A DNA stretch of 64,000 bases. It comes from Nostoc sp. HK-01. GTDB taxonomy: Bacteria > Cyanobacteriota > Cyanobacteriia > Cyanobacteriales > Nostocaceae. The notes below the pieces were generated by a model. That model searched no databases. It had not been told where the DNA came from and was given only the letters and a program-made list of their open reading frames with translations. Shown here in pieces: positions 17,122 through 24,892 of this stretch. The position numbers and the translations under genes are program-made. Position 1 is the first letter of the stretch; the number at the start of each line of letters is the position of its first letter. The DNA lies in the NCBI GenBank assembly GCA_003990705.1, contig AP018319.1, forward strand, positions 62,001-126,000. The letters are read 5' to 3'.

Positions 17122-17313
17122 TCATGTCTTTTTGCTCTTAATTAATAATTGCGAATTGCGAATTGCGAATTGCGAATTGTTTTGATTCTGTTGCCATTGC
17201 AGTTCTTGGCAATGTTGGTAAAGTTTGTCAGCTTCTTCCTTACTTAAGAAATTTGGATAGTAACTGACTGGTAAAACTGTTGTAGGTTCGTCAAATAGCG
17301 TCATCTGTTTCAT
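17122..17313 (-). pseudogene. AlkB-like 2OG-Fe(II) dioxygenase, N-terminal remnant
   Basis: Residues 1-44 (MTLFDEPTTVLPVSYYPNFLSKEEADKLYQHCQELQWQQN) are the typical start of bacterial AlkB-like DNA repair dioxygenases (about 200 residues). After that the frame runs into a heptanucleotide repeat (17147-17179) and ends within 20 codons, so the HxD...H iron site and 2-oxoglutarate site are lost. The ATG overlaps the TGA of the methyltransferase gene (ATGA), implying translational coupling of the original gene. The remainder of the gene is not found downstream. Confidence 0.75.
17147..17179. repeat. Heptanucleotide tandem repeat (AATTGCG)n
   Basis: Four copies of AATTGCG plus AATTG. This STRR-type repeat, common in filamentous cyanobacteria, marks the point where the AlkB-like frame loses its family sequence. 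Confidence 0.9.
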
Positions 17314-17996
17314 AATTCCCCTATGGCGATCGCCCTTACAATTTCTTCTGCCCGTTCTTGAGAAATAGCCTGTTCAGGATTCTTGTAAAACCCAACAATT
17401 TGAGATTTGGGACGCACGATAATGCGTTGTGTGGTTACACGTTTATCCCACACAAAACACGAGATGGTGATGTTATCGGTGGCCCAGCGAGTACCCCGTT
17501 TATCCTTGCGAAAACAAAAGCGGGGCAATACCAGCACTAATGACGGCGGATATTGCATCAGAAAATCCGCTCGGTCATCACAGGGTTCAATAAAGCTGGT
17601 CAACAAAAATGCGGCAACACCAACACGGGCTTTGTGGTAAGCATTCTTGATAATAGGTGCAGCAAATTCGGCATAAGGTGGATTAGTGCAGATCCAGTCG
17701 CATTCGGGAAATTTAGCCCAAGATTCAGATAGCGTTGCATCCAAATGGTAATCAGCCGCCTTATGTGGATCAATATCGTTCGTCCACATTTGTTTGGTGT
17801 CGGGCCATGCCAAAAGTAATGATGCGATCGCGCGATGCCCAACACAAGGTTCACCAATCACACCTGATAACCGGACATGACGCAATAGCTCAGTTGTGAA
17901 CCACGAGGGAGACTCGTAGAAGTTGAGAGGGTGTCGGGTGACGGTGGGAGTGGGAGTAACAGTTGTCTCTTGTGTTAATAATGGTGTGACTGTCAT
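17310..17996 (-). CDS. DNA adenine methyltransferase-like protein
   Basis: 228 residues. The catalytic motif NPPY is at 105-108 (WICTNPPYAEF). An SAM-binding motif I of the GEPCVGHRAIA type is at 48-58 and an acidic motif NDIDP at 73-77. This is the arrangement of phage and plasmid N6-adenine (or similar amino) methyltransferases without a target recognition domain. No restriction endonuclease is adjacent, so it is probably an orphan enzyme. It overlaps both neighbours by ATGA (upstream 73-residue gene and downstream AlkB-like remnant), showing a tightly coupled operon. Pairing a methyltransferase with a demethylase-family gene is unusual. Substrate cannot be decided from sequence. Confidence 0.75.
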   Translation of the reverse strand: MTVTPLLTQETTVTPTPTVTRHPLNFYESPSWFTTELLRHVRLSGVIGEPCVGHRAIASLLLAWPDTKQMWTNDIDPHKAADYHLDATLSESWAKFPECDWICTNPPYAEFAAPIIKNAYHKARVGVAAFLLTSFIEPCDDRADFLMQYPPSLVLVLPRFCFRKDKRGTRWATDNITISCFVWDKRVTTQRIIVRPKSQIVGFYKNPEQAISQERAEEIVRAIAIGEL

Positions 17997-18214
17997 GCTG
18001 CTTCCTCTTCAATGTTTGCCAAGTCTTGATTTTTAACAATCGTTGCGCTAATTGACTCAAAATCCACCTGAAAAATATTCAAATCAGGAGTTATTTCGCC
18101 GGAATTATATCGGTCTGTAATGACTTGTCTGATAGCTGCTTCTGTCATTCCATCTGGTATATAAATGTGTGCTTCACTAACGACTTTCTCGACTATTTGA
18201 ACTACAACTTTCAT
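17993..18214 (-). CDS. Hypothetical protein, coupled to the methyltransferase
   Basis: 73 residues; no family recognised. Begins MKVVVQIVEKVVSEAHIYIPDGMTEAAIRQVI and is acidic at the C-terminus. GGAGA lies 5 bases before the ATG and the stop overlaps the methyltransferase start by ATGA, so it is a real translated gene in that operon. Confidence 0.65.
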   Translation of the reverse strand: MKVVVQIVEKVVSEAHIYIPDGMTEAAIRQVITDRYNSGEITPDLNIFQVDFESISATIVKNQDLANIEEEAA

Positions 18215-18229
18215 AAATTCTCCTAAAAC

Positions 18230-18544
18230 TTATTTAATTTCAGCTTTGAGTAATAGACCGAGTGGAGATAACACCCAATACGTATAATCTCCGTTATTAA
18301 CTTCTTGCACGAATTTCCAAATTTCAAGCTCTTTAAGAGCGTCCAAGAGAAATTCATCAACCCCATCACCACAAAAACCACCACCCTCAGCAATCATGTC
18401 TATAGTTCCTTGCATTTCGGGGTCTATAAGTGCTTCTGCTGGTGAAGTCAAGATTTGAATAATATCGACATAAACCGTACTGATGATGCACTTCCTAGCA
18501 TCGCTGGCTATAACTTGGGTTTGTAGATCAAAAGGGATAATCAT
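18230..18544 (-). CDS. Hypothetical protein
   Basis: 104 residues; family not recognised. Acidic, with a glycine-rich turn (AEGGGFCGDGVDEF) and a C-terminal part YTYWVLSPLGLLLKAEIK. GGAAA precedes the ATG by 4 bases. It lies 15 bases upstream of the 73-residue gene and is probably co-transcribed with it. Confidence 0.6.
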   Translation of the reverse strand: MIIPFDLQTQVIASDARKCIISTVYVDIIQILTSPAEALIDPEMQGTIDMIAEGGGFCGDGVDEFLLDALKELEIWKFVQEVNNGDYTYWVLSPLGLLLKAEIK

Positions 18545-18565
18545 AAAATTTCCTGTGTTGAGTGC

Positions 18566-18627
18566 TGACTGTTAACTGTTGACTAATGACCGATGACCAA
18601 TGACTGATGACTGTTGACCAATGACCA
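18566..18627. repeat. Degenerate heptanucleotide repeat (TGACTGT/TGACCAA)
   Basis: About eight tandem units of TGACTGT, TGACCAA, TGACTAA and similar between two genes, ending at the stop codon of the next gene. A typical Nostoc short tandem repeat. Confidence 0.85.
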
Positions 18628-19512
18628 TCAAGCAGTAACTACAGCTTTCTTAGAGAATGCCCCTGCTTGCTTGAGTGCCGCCGCCGGATTCGGGTGTGCA
18701 AAGAACTCGTCAATTGCTTTTGTCAAACCAGCAGCCACCGCAGGGTCATGACAGGCGTAAACGAAGACTGGCTGTTGAGTACCGTTTACTAATCTGTCTT
18801 CTTGGCGATCGCCCAGTTGTGGGTAAAACGTGCGAACCCATGTACCCAAGTGTCCGCGATAGTGAGGGCCACTTAGCGGGACTTTTATCCCCAATTGGTT
18901 TTCTGCAAAATTCACAACCCCAAGCCAGCGTTCATCTGTTGGAGCCAACATTTTCCGGTTGTGTTCAGCTAACAGATTCCCGGCATAATCCTTTACCTGC
19001 TGTTCCATGTATGGGTTGAGTCGGCCACCAGTCAGTTCAGCCAAAGTCTTCATAGCCTGAACAAGAGTATGCAATCGCTGTTCAACTGGGGGGAGTGCTG
19101 GTGTAGGGGGTTGTTGGGGTGGTTGAGTCGTGGGTTTTGTCCAGCCCATGATATCTTGCATCCAAGCGCGAACACCGATTCTGTTAAAAGCCTTGCACAC
19201 TAGTCGAGCCTGTTGTTTACAGTACCGCCCCGCATCAAAAGCGTAATATTCAATAACGGCAGCGACACCCATATCGGGAATTCCTTCATTCCAGGTTTCT
19301 AGTGCCGCAGGGGTAAAGCCTTGCTGTATAAGGTTTTTAGCTAATGCAGAGGGTTCTAGTGCCGCACTTAGTAACGCACGGCGAAGCGAAGAATCTTGTA
19401 CATCTGCCAGCCTTGCAGTTGCTCGAATACTGGCTTTACCATGACCGTTAGAGTCAATAGTAATTTCCTGTTTTATCTGCTCGATAATTTGAGCGATTTC
19501 GATAGGTGACAT
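18628..19512 (-). CDS. Hypothetical plasmid-type protein
   Basis: 294 residues from ATG 19512, chosen because CGGAG lies about 10 bases upstream; an upstream in-frame start at 19647 would overlap the next gene. Family not recognised. Residues 15-60 (KASIRATARLADVQDSSLRRALLSAALEPSALAKNLIQQGF) resemble the antirepressor/KilA-associated helical domains of phage-derived cyanobacterial proteins. A proline-rich linker (TQPPQQPPTPALPPVEQ) follows near 127-145. The C-terminal half is basic. The N-terminus suggests DNA binding; this is weak. Confidence 0.6.
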   Translation of the reverse strand: MSPIEIAQIIEQIKQEITIDSNGHGKASIRATARLADVQDSSLRRALLSAALEPSALAKNLIQQGFTPAALETWNEGIPDMGVAAVIEYYAFDAGRYCKQQARLVCKAFNRIGVRAWMQDIMGWTKPTTQPPQQPPTPALPPVEQRLHTLVQAMKTLAELTGGRLNPYMEQQVKDYAGNLLAEHNRKMLAPTDERWLGVVNFAENQLGIKVPLSGPHYRGHLGTWVRTFYPQLGDRQEDRLVNGTQQPVFVYACHDPAVAAGLTKAIDEFFAHPNPAAALKQAGAFSKKAVVTA

Positions 19513-19538
19513 AATCGTTGCTCCGGGTTGAAAAATAC

Positions 19539-19997
19539 TTACACATGAACTCGAATTAAATCTGTTTCGTTCACCAACGGAAAACGAACGGGTGCAGCCA
19601 GTGGTCGGGACAAAACCGGAGACATTAGCTCGACAACATAAAACCAAGCGTTGTTCACAAGTACAATCCCCAGAATCAAACGCTGTTTTGTAGCGTGACT
19701 GTCAAAACGCAACATCACGCGATCGCCCAGCACAAATGCAGGTTTTCTCATGTACGTGGACTTTACCTGTCCAGTACCGATAATTTCGTGCTTGGTGGCG
19801 TAGGTGATGGAGCGATCGCAACTCACCGCATAAAGCCATCCCTCTTCCTGCCACAACACCCCGCAGCAGTAGCCGAATGTTTTGGAATCGGTGAGATAGA
19901 CTTTTTCGGACAAGTTCACTTCCAGTGATGGCATTTGTTGATCCCAAGGCGGCGACAAATACCAGCATTTTTCTAGGGCGATAATTGCACAGGTCAT
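19539..19997 (-). CDS. DUF1392-like cyanobacterial protein
   Basis: 152 residues, the typical length of the DUF1392 family of Nostoc/Anabaena. The start (ALEKCWYLSPPW...VNLSEKVYL), the central GYCCGVLWQEEGWLYAVSC and the VLGDRVMLRFDS segment agree with my memory of the family, but a profile search would be needed to confirm. Predominantly beta-strand, function unknown. Such genes are commonly found on plasmids. No ribosome binding site is evident before the ATG. Confidence 0.6.
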   Translation of the reverse strand: MTCAIIALEKCWYLSPPWDQQMPSLEVNLSEKVYLTDSKTFGYCCGVLWQEEGWLYAVSCDRSITYATKHEIIGTGQVKSTYMRKPAFVLGDRVMLRFDSHATKQRLILGIVLVNNAWFYVVELMSPVLSRPLAAPVRFPLVNETDLIRVHV

Positions 19998-20108
19998 GGT
20001 TTTGGCTATGAATGAAGTGATTAGTGAGGCATTGGAAAAAAATTACGGAGGTTTGCCCCGATGCAGATGGGTATAGTTGATGGAAACAAGAGAACCGTTA
20101 GATTACAG

Positions 20109-20132
20109 GTGGGCATCAAAGCCCACTTTTTT
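20109..20132 (+). terminator. Rho-independent terminator on the plus strand
   Basis: GTGGGC / GCCCAC stem with a six-base ATCAAA loop followed by six T residues. The T-run is on the plus strand although both flanking genes run leftward. It could therefore end a short rightward transcript starting in the 19998-20108 gap. A 22-codon frame (20008-20076) and a GGAGG-preceded ATG at 20061 exist there but have no recognisable product. Confidence 0.6.
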
Positions 20133-20133
20133 C

Positions 20134-20973
20134 CTACACCCCGACTAACGCCCTCGCCTCAAACAACCCCTGCAATTCCCCCGGCGACAGTTGCTCAAGG
20201 GGATGGTATTGCAGATATTCGTTAGTGCTTGGTAAACCATCCGGGATTTGCAACAGCCAAACTGCATCCTCGGCAGAATCGCAAAAGATTTTCTCTTGCT
20301 TGGCTTGTGTTGCGCTTGTGAACCACCAGTTGCCATTTGTGCAGCCGGCTTGTCCGAGTTTTACGTCGTCCTGGTAAATGCTGTCTTCGAGCAGTTCTAA
20401 ACCGTATTTTTCGCAAGCATTGAAAAGTTGCACCATGATTTCATTACCTGTAGTGCAGGGTTCTTCTGGTTCTAACTGTTCTGTTGGTGGCAGGGCTGGT
20501 TGTGTTGCTTGGGCTGGTAATATGCGGAATTCTTCGTTGAGAGTTCCGTCCTTGTAATGCCATTCAATGAAGCGGTGGCATCTAGCCCATGTATTAGCGC
20601 GGAATCTCTCTTTACCGTTAACTATGACCATCCAAGGTCGAGTTAAATCATCGTCGTAGGTAATAATCGCTATTAAACAAGCAGCGTAAAAGATTTCATG
20701 GTCGAAGAAGTTGATTTCTCTTACTGTTAATTCTTCTGGAGAGATCGCGTTGGCTTGTCCTGCGATGTATTGGTCGAATTCGCCTTGAGCTATGTCCTGC
20801 TCGTCAACCTTCTGGAGTTTGCTTTCTTGATAAGAGGCGATCGCACTCCTCCATTCTTCCTTGCATCGTCTATCGTTTACTGTGGTTGTGCAGCCAATTT
20901 CGCTGTAGATGCGCTTTAGCTGGGGTAGGGATTTGCAGCGTAGCTGTTGATGGGTATAAGTTGGATATGTCAT
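20134..20973 (-). CDS. Hypothetical plasmid protein, first gene of the leftward run
   Basis: 279 residues from ATG 20973. The longer start at 21063 is excluded because it would lie at or before the inferred transcription start. The N-terminal motif LRCKSLPQLKRIYSEIGCTTTVNDRRCKEEWRSAIASYQ recurs in proteins of many cyanobacterial plasmids and looks like a small helical SAP-type module. The rest (FFDHEIFYAACLIAIITYDDD, NTWARCHRFIEWH) is not recognised. Transcription is inferred from a TTGACA/TATATT promoter with an operator in its spacer, next to a divergent XRE regulator that probably represses it. Confidence 0.6.
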   Translation of the reverse strand: MTYPTYTHQQLRCKSLPQLKRIYSEIGCTTTVNDRRCKEEWRSAIASYQESKLQKVDEQDIAQGEFDQYIAGQANAISPEELTVREINFFDHEIFYAACLIAIITYDDDLTRPWMVIVNGKERFRANTWARCHRFIEWHYKDGTLNEEFRILPAQATQPALPPTEQLEPEEPCTTGNEIMVQLFNACEKYGLELLEDSIYQDDVKLGQAGCTNGNWWFTSATQAKQEKIFCDSAEDAVWLLQIPDGLPSTNEYLQYHPLEQLSPGELQGLFEARALVGV

Positions 20974-21058
20974 TATATTGGTTACGCCATCTGTATGGTG
21001 GATGTTTTGCAAAAGCGATCGCTTCCAATTTGCGAGAGAGGTGCGGTCGCTTTTTGCT

Positions 21059-21094
21059 ATCATAAATATAGCGACCTCGCTATATATTTGTCAA
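21059..21094 (-). promoter_or_regulatory. Leftward promoter with palindromic operator in the spacer
   Basis: Reading leftward: TTGACA (complement of 21089-21094), an 18-base spacer, then TATATT (complement of 21065-21070). A perfect palindrome with 9-bp arms, ATATAGCGA-CC-TCGCTATAT, covers 21066-21085, so a bound protein would block the promoter. A related imperfect site (AGCGATCTAGCTATA) lies at about 21151-21165, just before the divergent XRE gene. Confidence 0.75.
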
Positions 21095-21185
21095 GCTTGC
21101 ATATTAATTATTGTGGCTGCTATATTTGTAGGAATCGCTTTAAGTAAAAAGCGATCTAGCTATAAAAGCATTAGTGGAGGAAACT

Positions 21186-21599
21186 ATGAGAGTAAGGAAA
21201 ACAAAAAAAGACTCTCAAAAGATGATTCGTTGGCGGCTAAGAATATTAATGGCAGAGAAGAAAATCAGCAATAAAGAACTTGCTGAACTTTCGGGTATCC
21301 ACCCAACTTCCATTTCAAAACTGAAAAACGCTGATGAAATTGAACAGATCAGTGGGAGAGTTTTAAATAGTTTATGTAATGGTTTGACAAAGGCGTATCA
21401 AGCCGCAGGTGATAACCGAATAATTACACCAGGGGATTTGTTTGACTACACTTTTGATCATGATGGCGATCCTACGACAGAGGATATTCAATCAAAAGCG
21501 TTACAAAAAGCCGAAAATGAGCAATTATCTAATCCTGGTAAATCAGCTAAACCTAATACTCAGGTATTATGGTTAACGCCTAATAAGGAGGCATCATAA
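21186..21599 (+). CDS. XRE-family (Cro/C1-type) transcriptional regulator
   Basis: 137 residues. The start is fixed by GGAGG five bases before ATG 21186; an in-frame GTG at 21174 lies inside that signal. Residues 13-68 form a Cro/C1-type helix-turn-helix (IRWRLRILMAEKKISNKELAELSGIHPTSISKLKNADEI). The C-terminal part (NRIITPGDLFDYTFDHDGD...) is acidic and disordered-looking. It faces the divergent 20973 gene, with a perfect palindrome in that gene's promoter and a half-similar site before its own start, suggesting autoregulation and repression of the leftward run. Confidence 0.88.
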   Translation: MRVRKTKKDSQKMIRWRLRILMAEKKISNKELAELSGIHPTSISKLKNADEIEQISGRVLNSLCNGLTKAYQAAGDNRIITPGDLFDYTFDHDGDPTTEDIQSKALQKAENEQLSNPGKSAKPNTQVLWLTPNKEAS

Positions 21600-21643
21600 G
21601 TATTTTTGTTCCTGAGCATACTTAAGCCAGAAGAGGTGGAAGT

Positions 21644-22010
21644 ATGAACACCCCACCCAATAAGCGAAAAAAAGCCACCTCTACCTCATCACCCAACTCA
21701 GACATCGCCCCTTCAGAAGACCCAGCTTCAGCAATCATTGATGTTTCTGCTGTTGAAGTTCCTGAATTGACCGCAGAAGAACAGAGCTATCGCTTGCACT
21801 TGGAACGGAAGGTCGAGAGGGCGTTTTTTGAAGCGGGGAAGGCTTTGACAGAGTTATATGATCGATCGCAGATTGTGCCGTTTCACTCATTCCATCTTTG
21901 AGGAGTATTGCAAAGATAGATTTAGCCACAGTTGCATCCAGTCTTATATTTTAATGGATGCGGCTGTTGTTATAAGTATCTACGTTTTATTTCGCCATAA
22001 GCAAGAATGA
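21644..22010 (+). pseudogene. Plasmid-type protein broken by a 4-bp CGAT duplication
   Basis: Starts well (GAGGTGG before ATG) and encodes 85 residues ending ELTAEEQSYRLHLERKVERAFFEAGKALTELYDRSQIV... The family continues DRRLYRxTHxxFEEYCxDRF. Removing the extra CGAT in GATCGATCGC near 21862 restores DRRLCRFTHSIFEEYCKDRFSHSC... to a stop at 22010. The lesion is thus a simple tandem duplication of 4 bases. The intact family (about 200+ residues) is frequent on cyanobacterial plasmids; role unknown. The end after residue 120 also looks eroded. Confidence 0.75.
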
Positions 22011-22515
22011 CAAAAATCTAGACCTATTGAGAATGAAATAGCTTTTATACACAACTGTAAAGAAGTGGTAAAATGATACGTGACTATTTAATCGTATATA
22101 AAGTTTAGATTTCCGTAGCATTAGATTACTAAATACAGCACGATTTCCTAGTGTCTAAAATAAAAAGTTAAAAATAAAACTTAAACCAATCATGTTTAAC
22201 TGAGAATAATACAATGCGAGGATATTAGTGGAAGATGTTTTAAATAAATCATTAGCATTAAAAAAAACAAATAGTTTTTAAGTAGTTACGAAACTGTATG
22301 TTGGATTGAAGAATAAATTCGTCAGAATAAAATCAGTGGGGGATTCAGAACCGCCACTGATGATAGACCACCAAAACTCTGATTTGGTAGGGTCTTAAAC
22401 CCATTTATTCATCCACCAGTCGCACAGAATTTATACTGAATTCTGGCTCATGACTACTGAATTCTGTTTGATAATATCAACTTAGAGAATTCTTATTTGA
22501 TGTGTGTAAGCTGCT
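22011..22515. other. Intergenic, AT-rich, upstream of the NACHT gene
   Basis: About 500 bases without a gene. An inverted repeat ATCAGTGG ... CCACTGAT (about 22333-22360, 14-base loop) lies in its distal half. A second partly complementary stretch follows (CCAAAACTCTGATTTGGTAGG). It may be a structured leader RNA or regulatory site. No clear promoter was picked out. Confidence 0.35.
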
Positions 22516-24837
22516 ATGGTCAAGCGATCACTCCAAGCATCACTCACCGGGATTGAAGAAGCGAAAAAAGCATTCGTAAATAAGGGATGGACACAAGAGA
22601 ATTTGGCTTTTGAAGTCAACTTAAAGACTCGCCAACCAATTTGGCGGTTTTTTAGTGGGCGACCGGTTGAGCGTCATATCTTTAGAGAAATTTGCTCTGT
22701 GTTGTCGTTGAATTGGCGAGAAATTGCAGCTAATCCTCCAGAAGAATTTCTAGAATCAAAAGAACTTGCTACTGCTGAATTTTTAGATATTGATGCTTTA
22801 GTACAACAAGTGCGATCGCAACGCTTTGACAAAATTAAAAACCAGTGCGGCACTTTGCAGTTATTAGATGTTAGTCGCCCCGTTAGAATCGACGACATTT
22901 ACGTCGATATCAACATTTTGGAGGAGATTGCCAGCTTTCAGTGGTTAGAGTTTAGTGACTTGCAAAAGTTTACATCAAAAGAATTTGATCGCTTTGGTTT
23001 AGGTGAAGTATCCCAGACAAAAATTGCGGGGATTACGGCAGTTGAAACTTACTCAAAGCTGCGGGTATTGGGTAAACCGGGAGCAGGGAAAACCACTTTT
23101 TTACAATATCTGGCGATTCAATGCAACCAAGGGAGATTTGCAGCAAATCGGGTTGCCATTTTTGTGACTTTAAGGGATTTTGCGGACGACTCTAGAGAAG
23201 CAGGGGATTCCCATTTACTCAACTATATTTGCAAAGAATTCCTTACCTGTGGAATTTCAGATCCATCTGTGCTGGAAACTTTGTTGTTGGAGGGCAGAGT
23301 ATTGCTGTTGCTGGATGGATTAGATGAAGTACTTGATCACCAGAGTAAGGCTGTTGTCAACGAGATTCGCAAACTTTCTGAAAAGTATCAAAAGAATATG
23401 TTTGTCGTCACCTGCCGCACAGCAGCTAAAGCTTTCAACCTCAGACGCTTTACAGATGTGGAAATTGCCCCTTTTAGTCAAGAGCAAATTGTTACTTTTG
23501 CTCAGAAATGGTTTACAGCAGTTACGAAAACAAATATACAGGATAAACAAGAACAGGCAGTTGAGTTTATTGCGAAACTAGATTTGCCCGAAAATATACA
23601 ATTTCGGAGACTTGCTGTTACTCCCTTGTTTTTGCATCTCGCCTGCTGGGTTTTTCATCAGCAGAACAAATTTCCCACCCAAAAAGCTGTGTTTTATAAG
23701 GAGTGTTTAGATCTGCTCCTGGGGAAATGGGACGAAATAAAAGCAATTGAGCGGGATGAAGTATACGAAGGTTTTTTATTACCACAAAAGCTGAAGTTGC
23801 TGAGTCAGTTTGCTAGTGCGACATTTGAGCATGGTAACTACTTTTTTGAACAACACATTGTTGAGCAATACATTAGCGATTATATTGGTGATTTGCCGAA
23901 TGCTTCCACAGAAATAGAGGAATTGGAATTAGATAGTGAAGGGGTACTTCAGGCGATAGAGTTGCAACATGGATTACTAGCAGAACGAGTGCGGGGGATT
24001 TTCTCTTTCTCTTATTTGACGTTTCAAGAATACTTGACTGCTCGAAAAATTGTTGCCAGTTATAATTTACAAGCATTAGAACAACCGTTAGAACGTCTGG
24101 TGACTCATATTACTGAACCCAGGTGGCGTGAAATCTTTTTGTTAACGGTTGCTATGCTACGGAATGCTGATTTTTTGGTATTGTTAATGAAGCAAAAAGT
24201 TGATGCACTAGTACCTCAAGATCCATATTTACAAAAATTTTTAACTTGGGCAAGTCAAAAATCCCTTGCCGCTACTCAGTCGGCTGCAATTCGGGCGTTT
24301 TATTTTGCCCTGGCTAAGACTCCTTACCTTGCCCCGCACTTTGCCCTTGTTTGCATCTTCGATCAAGATATTTTTTTGGATGCGGCATTAAATCACTTAG
24401 TAATAGAATGCGAATCTAATTTTGCCGATGTCTATGAGTGCAACGATGCTTTGAGTAGTGCTTTAGTAATTGTTCAAGATGCTGGCTTAAATCAAGCTTT
24501 ACAAGAACTTAAAGACCTACTGCCTGATCCAGAGCAAAGTAGAGGAAGGTTTCAGATATGGAGGCAAACAAGTTATCCTATTTGGATGGAACAGTTAAAA
24601 ACCGTGATCGCCAAACATCGAAACATTGAGAATTACTGGCACTTTAGCCCTGAGCAACAGCAAGTATTGCAACAATATTATGATGCTAATCAGTTGCTTA
24701 TCGATTGCCTCAATAGCAATTGTCAGGTAACAGACGTTGTGCGACAGGAGATTGAAGCTAGTTTGTTGCCAATAAAAGAACTCTCCCCCAGCAGGAATGG
24801 CAGGGGGAGTGAGGGAGATGAGAGGACAAGAGCGTAA
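22516..24837 (+). CDS. NACHT-domain NTPase with N-terminal HTH-like region (defence candidate)
   Basis: 773 residues. Residues 15-70 (GWTQENLAFEVNLKTRQPIWRFFSGRPVERHIFREICSVLSL) look like an XRE-type helix-turn-helix found at the start of many cyanobacterial NACHT proteins. The NACHT NTPase has Walker A GKPGAGKTT at 186-194 and Walker B LLLLDGLDE near 262-270. CRTAAKAFNLRRFTDVEIAPFSQEQI and LAVTPLFLHLACWVF are the following conserved blocks. FSYLTFQEYLTARKIV near 505 is the helical region that ends the NACHT module. The C-terminal 200 residues are helical and would be the sensor. This architecture resembles bacterial NLR-related bNACHT antiphage proteins. The last ~20 residues derive from a repeat (CTCCCCC...GGGGGAG) at the stop. 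The start lacks a clear ribosome site. Confidence 0.88.
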   Translation: MVKRSLQASLTGIEEAKKAFVNKGWTQENLAFEVNLKTRQPIWRFFSGRPVERHIFREICSVLSLNWREIAANPPEEFLESKELATAEFLDIDALVQQVRSQRFDKIKNQCGTLQLLDVSRPVRIDDIYVDINILEEIASFQWLEFSDLQKFTSKEFDRFGLGEVSQTKIAGITAVETYSKLRVLGKPGAGKTTFLQYLAIQCNQGRFAANRVAIFVTLRDFADDSREAGDSHLLNYICKEFLTCGISDPSVLETLLLEGRVLLLLDGLDEVLDHQSKAVVNEIRKLSEKYQKNMFVVTCRTAAKAFNLRRFTDVEIAPFSQEQIVTFAQKWFTAVTKTNIQDKQEQAVEFIAKLDLPENIQFRRLAVTPLFLHLACWVFHQQNKFPTQKAVFYKECLDLLLGKWDEIKAIERDEVYEGFLLPQKLKLLSQFASATFEHGNYFFEQHIVEQYISDYIGDLPNASTEIEELELDSEGVLQAIELQHGLLAERVRGIFSFSYLTFQEYLTARKIVASYNLQALEQPLERLVTHITEPRWREIFLLTVAMLRNADFLVLLMKQKVDALVPQDPYLQKFLTWASQKSLAATQSAAIRAFYFALAKTPYLAPHFALVCIFDQDIFLDAALNHLVIECESNFADVYECNDALSSALVIVQDAGLNQALQELKDLLPDPEQSRGRFQIWRQTSYPIWMEQLKTVIAKHRNIENYWHFSPEQQQVLQQYYDANQLLIDCLNSNCQVTDVVRQEIEASLLPIKELSPSRNGRGSEGDERTRA

Positions 24838-24841
24838 ATAA

Positions 24842-24886
24842 AACTCCTAACTCCTAACTCCTAACTCAGTACTCAGCACTCCTAAC
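24842..24886. repeat. Heptanucleotide tandem repeat (AACTCCT)n
   Basis: Four near-exact AACTCCT units followed by degenerate ACTCAGT/ACTCAGC units, directly after the NACHT stop and before the convergent cruF stop. A standard Nostoc STRR. Confidence 0.85.
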
Positions 24887-24892
24887 GCCCGT

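Noticed and set aside
20061-20225. Plus-strand frame from ATG 20061 after GGAGG
   Set aside because: It crosses the terminator hairpin and then runs antisense to a real gene, with no recognisable sequence.
24781-24808. Hairpin CTCCCCC...GGGGGAG as terminator of the NACHT gene
   Set aside because: It lies before the stop codon, has no T-run, and looks like an intergenic repeat read into the C-terminus.
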